Shown here: positions 6,417 through 9,992 of the stretch, in pieces | Layout of the letters: every line of letters starts with the position of its first letter | Numbering within the stretch: position 1 is the stretch's first letter | Assembly (NCBI GenBank): GCA_948852375.1 | Contig: CAQOYX010000056.1 | Span: 1 to 9,992, forward strand | Length of the DNA stretch: 9,992 nucleotides | DNA from: an uncultured Clostridia bacterium | Lineage (GTDB): Bacteria; Bacillota_A; Clostridia; TANB77; CAG-508 | Direction: 5' to 3' | The notes under the pieces: generated by a model | Database searches by the model: none | Told to the model about the DNA's origin: nothing | What the model saw: the letters and a program-made list of their open reading frames with translations, nothing else | Position numbers and translations under genes: made by a program

Positions 6417-6438
6417 AAAATTACAATTTTGTAATTTT
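6417..6438 (+). terminator. Weak AT-only hairpin after the DUF4180 gene
   Basis: AAAATTAC (6417-6424) and GTAATTTT (6431-6438) pair around a 6-base loop immediately after the stop codon. There is one G-C pair and no extra U-tract beyond the arm, so termination is probably partial and the 28-residue peptide downstream could be co-transcribed. Confidence 0.35.
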
Positions 6439-6457
6439 ATAATTTATAAGAAGTTAT

Positions 6458-6544
6458 ATGGATGTTTTGAATATGGAAAAAATTATGTCGTTTGGTACAA
6501 TTTATATATTATTGGCTGTAGTATTTATAATTTTTGTTCACTAA
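6458..6544 (+). CDS. 28-residue hydrophobic membrane peptide
   Basis: The frame starts MDVLNMEKIMSFG, continues with a single hydrophobic helix (IYILLAVVFIIFV, about residues 15-27) and ends at a TAA inside the left arm of a strong terminator hairpin (6539-6569). A gene that stops exactly where its transcript ends is a common layout for a small bacterial gene. The ribosome binding site is poor (AAGAAG at 6448-6453, 4 bases from the ATG), and internal ATGs at 6473 and 6485 are possible. No separate promoter is seen, so it may be read from the DUF4180 promoter. I recognise no family. A membrane-active peptide or type I toxin-like peptide is possible in shape, but there is no evident antisense RNA to support that. 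Confidence 0.45.
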   Translation: MDVLNMEKIMSFGTIYILLAVVFIIFVH

Positions 6545-6574
6545 CTTATATTAGCTTATATTGTTAGTGTTTTT
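6539..6574 (+). terminator. Intrinsic terminator after the small membrane peptide
   Basis: CACTAAC (6539-6545) and GTTAGTG (6563-6569) pair over a 17-base loop containing two copies of TTATATT, followed by T5 (6570-6574). This closes the DUF4180 and small-peptide unit. Confidence 0.7.
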
Positions 6575-6668
6575 CTATACTTTTCAAACTTTGTTTTAAA
6601 CTCTCCTCTAGTTTGGATCTTTACTTTTATTTTTTTAATACCCTAAAAATTGTGTATGCTTATTTTAC

Positions 6669-6902
6669 CTATTTGCATTGATTATAATACATCGAATATT
6701 TGCACTTATAATATTTATGTTTATTAATTTTATTAGAAATTTTTGATTTCTTAGTTATCTTTTTGGTTTTATTTTCCACAACATCTACAATTTTATAACC
6801 TGCTTCAATTAGTTTATCTATATACCTTTGCACTGAATACATTGAACATTTAACTATTTTCTTTTTTAGTGTATAAACAATATTACACGTTTTGGTTTTC
6901 AT
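6669..6902 (-). CDS. Unrecognised 77-residue basic protein
   Basis: The protein starts MKTKTCNIVYTLKKKIVKCS and continues YSVQRYIDKLIEAGYKIVDVVE, a likely strand-helix-strand unit (about 8-43), followed by a lysine-rich tail (KTKKITKKSKISNKINKHK) and a tyrosine- and cysteine-containing end. The overall charge is strongly positive, which would suit nucleic-acid binding. I do not recognise a family. A longer frame exists upstream, but the ATG at 6902 is favoured because a well-spaced promoter (6932-6960) starts transcription near 6925, downstream of the longer start at 6950, and a GGGGTGG purine stretch (about 6914-6920) precedes the ATG by about 11 bases. The tail is very AT-rich and might be non-coding drift after a decayed end. 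It lies downstream of the restriction-modification gene on the same strand but is separated from it by a terminator and its own promoter. Confidence 0.5.
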   Translation of the reverse strand: MKTKTCNIVYTLKKKIVKCSMYSVQRYIDKLIEAGYKIVDVVENKTKKITKKSKISNKINKHKYYKCKYSMYYNQCK

Positions 6903-6931
6903 GAGTCTGTTCCACCCCTTTTTATGTATAA

Positions 6932-6960
6932 ATTGTAAAAAAGAAAACATTTTATTTCAA
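6932..6960 (-). promoter_or_regulatory. Promoter of the 77-residue protein gene
   Basis: On the minus strand TTGAAA (6960-6955) and TACAAT (6937-6932) are separated by 17 bases, both one or two changes from consensus. The predicted start is near 6925, about 23 bases before the ATG at 6902. Confidence 0.6.
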
Positions 6961-7051
6961 GTAGAGACTTACTCAATATTTTAACAAAATATGTTGTAAT
7001 ACCAATATAACTAATTAATTATTGATTATTACGAGCTTAAAAATTCTATTG

Positions 7052-7088
7052 AATAGAAGATAGCTTTTAATTGCTATCTTCTATTTTT
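7052..7088. terminator. Terminator after the restriction-modification gene
   Basis: AATAGAAGATAGC (7052-7064) and GCTATCTTCTATT (7073-7085) form a perfect 13-bp stem with an 8-base loop, starting 18 bases past the end of the MmeI-like gene. The T-tract directly at the stem (7084-7088) faces the plus strand. On the minus strand a U5 tract follows 8 bases later (7043-7039). It probably ends the minus-strand gene and blocks readthrough from the other side. Confidence 0.65.
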
Positions 7089-7105
7089 ACATATTTATCT
7101 GCAAT

Positions 7106-9877
7106 CTAATTATCTTTGTTGGTTAGTTTTTGATACATTTTCATAAGTTCTGCTACACAATCAGATTCAGTCATTTTATGCCAGTCAAAACCATATGCTT
7201 CCATAACTGCTTTATCGTTTTCTTGGTGTGCTTTCCTAAGTTCTGTTGGCATCGTTAATTCATTATATAATTGTGCAAATGAATAATCTTTGTATAATTT
7301 TCTTGCTTGTAAAATTGCCCTCCCTGTTTTCTCAATCTTTTCTTTTTGTTCTTTTGTTGGTGTACACCAAGCAAATGTATTATATACAACACTTGCTGAA
7401 TACTGATAACGACTTTCTAATCTTCCAGCAACTGTCCTCATCCAAGCATTATGAACATTGGATGTTAAAACTCCAAACATATATATATTAGCATTAGGAA
7501 TTATTAATGCACTTCCATTTACAATAATTTCTGAACTTATGAAGTCTATTGGTATATATTTTCTTGTTTCAGATGATACTTTTGGAATAACTAGCATGTT
7601 ACTACTAGGTTGTCTTATTTCTCCAAATAAATAAGGTGTTTCTGCTGCTTTCAATGTTTGTGGTCTATTACTACTATTTCTAAAATCTTTTGTTAATTGT
7701 ATTCTTTCCATAATTAACTTTGATTTTTGAACTTCTATTGGAGGTATTTTATCTAGCCAAATACAATATCTTATTTTATTATTTATAAGTTCTTCCCCAC
7801 CAATATATTTTCTTATAAATCTAGCATTGTCCTTGTTTTCTTGAATTAATATATCTTTTTCTTCTTCACTTAATATTAAATTTCCATTATCTATTGGCAT
7901 ACTACCATAATTCATTGGATTAACATTGCATATTGGACTTTTACTATTTTCTACAAATATCGTTTCACTATCTATTAAATATGGGCTAATGTTCTTTGCT
8001 TTTATTACTTTTCCATTATCATAAATGTATTTATCTTTTTTGTTATAGCTAAAACCTATTATTACACAATGGACGTGTGCTTTTAAACTAGCTTCACTAT
8101 CCCATCTAAAAGTTCTATAAGCAAAATCTATTGTAGCACCATCTTTTAATAATTCTTTCCATATAATAGAAACTTGTTCTCCTTGTGTTATTGAATTGGT
8201 TGAAACAAATGCACAAGCAATAGATGTATATTTTATATAATGAATAGCTTTCATATACCAACCTGAAACATAATCAATATTTCCTATACCTTTACTTTTC
8301 TCATCAAATATATTGGTTAATTCTTCTTTTTGTTCTTTACTTTGTTCTTTCTTTCCAACAAATGGTGGATTTCCCATAATATAGTTTAATTCTTCTTTTG
8401 GTACAATTTCGTTCCAATCTATTCTTAATGCATTTGCTTCTGTTATGTTTGTATATGATTTTAATGGTAAAAAATCTAAATTTATGTGTAATATGTTTTC
8501 TGTTTCTTTCATCATTTGACTTTCTGCTATCCATAATGCTGTTTTTGCAACTGTTACAGCAAAGTCGTTTATCTCTATTCCATAAAATTGCCCTATTGAT
8601 ACTTGTATTGGAGAGATTTTTTCATCTCCAAATCCAATTTGCCCTCCTAGATATATTTTTAATGCTTCATTTTCTAGTTTTCTTAATGAAAGATATGTTT
8701 CTGTTAAAAAGTTTCCACTTCCACATGCTGGGTCAAGAAATTTTAAGTTTGCTATTTTTTCTTGGTATTCTTTTAGCTTTTTATTTTTTGTTTTTATCAC
8801 TGTTATTTCTTTTATTTGCTCTAATTCTTTTTTTAATTCGTCTAAAAATAATGGATCTATTACTTTATGTATGTTTTCTATTGAGGTATAGTGCATTCCT
8901 CCACTTCGCCTTGTTTCTGGGTTTAGGGTGCTTTCAAATACTGCTCCAAATATGGTTGGGCTTATTTGGCTCCAATCAAAGTCTTCACTTGCTTTTGTTA
9001 ATAATAGTTCTTTTATCTTTTCATTTAACATTGGTATTTCTATATTTTCTTCCTCAAATAACCCACCATTTACATATGGAAACTCGGCTAAGTCACTTTT
9101 TAGATATACATCTCTTTCTTCTATTTTTGTATCTAATATTTTAAACAAATCTATTAATGCTCTTCTTAAATCTTCTGCATTATATTTTTTTAAATAGTCG
9201 TGAAACATATTGTGTTTTCCAAATATTCCTGCGTCTTCTGCATATAAACAAAATACTAACCTTACACATAGCATATTTAGACTTTTTAAAGTTTCTTCTT
9301 TATTGGGGTCTCTATATAGTGGTAGTATTTCGTCATATAGTTTGCCTACTAATTCTCCTGCTTGTATTGATACTTCCATTTCTTTTTTTAGGTTTTCATT
9401 TCCTCTATCTACTATAAATTGTAACCTATAATATTCTTTTTCTAAGTCTTTTAATTGTATTTCTTCTGGCTCTCCATTTGGGTTTTCCATATTATATATT
9501 AAAAATGACTTAAAATTACACGTTATTACATATTTTGGATGTTTTGAAAGAGGTAATTCTGCAATATATTTTTTAGCTTGTTGAAATGGTGTTAGTAAAC
9601 TTCCATCTGCTTGTCTTATTCCTTTTCTTAAATCTTTGTCTATACTTTTTTGTTCTATTAATACTTTTGTACTTGGTATATAGCCATCTATAAAGCCTGT
9701 CCTTTTATCTATATGTACTTGATCTTCAAATTCAATAAATTCGTCTACTTTTTCTATACCATATACTTTATTTAATAAACTTAGCCAAAATTTTTGGCTT
9801 TCTCCTTTTTCATATCCTTTATCTTTCCATAATTCAATAAATTCTTTTGCTTTTTGTTTTTGTTCTTTTTCTGTCAT
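7106..9877 (-). CDS. MmeI-like type IIL restriction-modification enzyme (single-chain nuclease, N6-adenine methyltransferase and target recognition)
   Basis: The product is 923 residues, close to MmeI (919). Parts in order: an N-terminal endonuclease domain (about 1-160) with a PD-(D/E)xK-type site, Asp64 followed by Glu75-Gln-Lys77 (FIDGYIPSTKVLIEQK); a helical connector (about 165-330) with LVFCLYAEDAGIF and FESTLNPETRRSGGMHYT; a gamma-class methyltransferase with SAM motif I LDPACGSGNF (381-390), motif II GIEIN (433-437) and catalytic NPPF (503-506), which marks adenine N6 methylation; a recognition domain (about 615-840) ending in RLESRYQYSASVVYNTFAWC; and the C-terminal cap (LTMPTELRKAHQENDKAVMEAYGFDW, about 873-898). 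All catalytic motifs look intact. In this family one chain modifies one strand of its site and cuts about 20 bases away. The recognition sequence cannot be read by eye. TGGAGGAA (9890-9883) precedes the ATG by 5 bases. No separate methylase or specificity gene is present. Confidence 0.9.
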   Translation of the reverse strand: MTEKEQKQKAKEFIELWKDKGYEKGESQKFWLSLLNKVYGIEKVDEFIEFEDQVHIDKRTGFIDGYIPSTKVLIEQKSIDKDLRKGIRQADGSLLTPFQQAKKYIAELPLSKHPKYVITCNFKSFLIYNMENPNGEPEEIQLKDLEKEYYRLQFIVDRGNENLKKEMEVSIQAGELVGKLYDEILPLYRDPNKEETLKSLNMLCVRLVFCLYAEDAGIFGKHNMFHDYLKKYNAEDLRRALIDLFKILDTKIEERDVYLKSDLAEFPYVNGGLFEEENIEIPMLNEKIKELLLTKASEDFDWSQISPTIFGAVFESTLNPETRRSGGMHYTSIENIHKVIDPLFLDELKKELEQIKEITVIKTKNKKLKEYQEKIANLKFLDPACGSGNFLTETYLSLRKLENEALKIYLGGQIGFGDEKISPIQVSIGQFYGIEINDFAVTVAKTALWIAESQMMKETENILHINLDFLPLKSYTNITEANALRIDWNEIVPKEELNYIMGNPPFVGKKEQSKEQKEELTNIFDEKSKGIGNIDYVSGWYMKAIHYIKYTSIACAFVSTNSITQGEQVSIIWKELLKDGATIDFAYRTFRWDSEASLKAHVHCVIIGFSYNKKDKYIYDNGKVIKAKNISPYLIDSETIFVENSKSPICNVNPMNYGSMPIDNGNLILSEEEKDILIQENKDNARFIRKYIGGEELINNKIRYCIWLDKIPPIEVQKSKLIMERIQLTKDFRNSSNRPQTLKAAETPYLFGEIRQPSSNMLVIPKVSSETRKYIPIDFISSEIIVNGSALIIPNANIYMFGVLTSNVHNAWMRTVAGRLESRYQYSASVVYNTFAWCTPTKEQKEKIEKTGRAILQARKLYKDYSFAQLYNELTMPTELRKAHQENDKAVMEAYGFDWHKMTESDCVAELMKMYQKLTNKDN

Positions 9878-9962
9878 TTATATTCCTCCAACTTATACAT
9901 TTATAATTCTTTGTTACTTTAATTTTTACTATTTAACTAATAATTATAATATCATAAAGTAT

Positions 9963-9992
9963 AAAAAAAAAATAGACTATCCCTAAAAAATG
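9963..9992 (-). terminator. Possible partial terminator of a gene beyond the window
   Basis: On the minus strand GGGATAGTCTA is followed directly by T10 (the A10 run at 9963-9972), the form of the right arm and U-tract of an intrinsic terminator. The left arm would lie past the window end, so this cannot be confirmed. If correct, another minus-strand gene lies just upstream of the restriction-modification gene. Confidence 0.35.

Noticed and set aside
8398..9144. 248-residue leucine-rich + strand ORF
   Set aside because: It lies entirely antisense to the MmeI-like gene. Its hydrophobic composition is that expected from reading lysine- and glutamate-rich codons backwards, and no ribosome binding site fits.
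1..9992. CRISPR array, insertion sequence or prophage
   Set aside because: No regularly spaced repeats, transposase, integrase, terminal inverted repeats or phage structural genes were seen on either strand.

Overview
The window is very AT-rich (by eye roughly 70-75% A+T), uses TAA and TGA as stops, and carries strong AAGGAGG-type ribosome binding sites, sigma-A-like promoters and compact U-tailed terminators. Together with a clostridial-style prepilin leader (KKGITLISLVITII), a DUF4180 protein and a GtrII-type membrane protein, this suggests a low-GC Firmicute, most likely a gut-type Clostridia member. The species cannot be named from the sequence.

Layout. (1) 3-617, + strand: a complete one-gene unit with promoter, a small CBM25/CBM53-like carbohydrate-binding protein and a perfect 19-bp terminator hairpin. 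(2) 3817-566, - strand: a probable three-gene operon of a GtrII-like polytopic membrane glucosyltransferase (broken by one extra base near 2489), an SDR reductase of the FabG/YmfI type, and a prepilin-like membrane-anchored protein, ending at the shared terminator. (3) 3838-4232: a debris zone with a decayed tRNA-Thr-like sequence on the - strand and a short + strand reading frame broken at an A-run. (4) 4212-5961: a divergent regulatory pair. A TetR-family regulator faces a 43-residue membrane peptide and a membrane-anchored alpha/beta hydrolase whose genes overlap by ATGA. A TGTTAT-N4-ATAACA operator sits at the predicted start of transcription. (5) 5996-6574, + strand: a DUF4180 gene with its own extended -10 promoter, then a 28-residue membrane peptide ending in a terminator. 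(6) 6960-6669, - strand: an unrecognised small basic protein with a good promoter. (7) 9877-7106, - strand: a complete 923-residue MmeI-like single-chain restriction-modification enzyme.

How they fit. The TetR/peptide/hydrolase group looks like a self-contained ligand-responsive module, with a repressor controlling an exported or membrane-tethered esterase. The GtrII/SDR/pilin-like cluster is co-directional, but its members have no obvious shared pathway. The restriction-modification gene stands alone, as expected for a family that combines cleavage, methylation and recognition in one chain. The decayed tRNA, two frame-broken genes and the restriction enzyme suggest an accessory or reshuffled region, but no integrase, transposase or phage structural gene is present.

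The least-described parts are the 43-residue peptide and its operator, the broken 86-residue frame, the 77-residue basic protein and the 28-residue peptide. I see no evidence strong enough to claim a new defence system.
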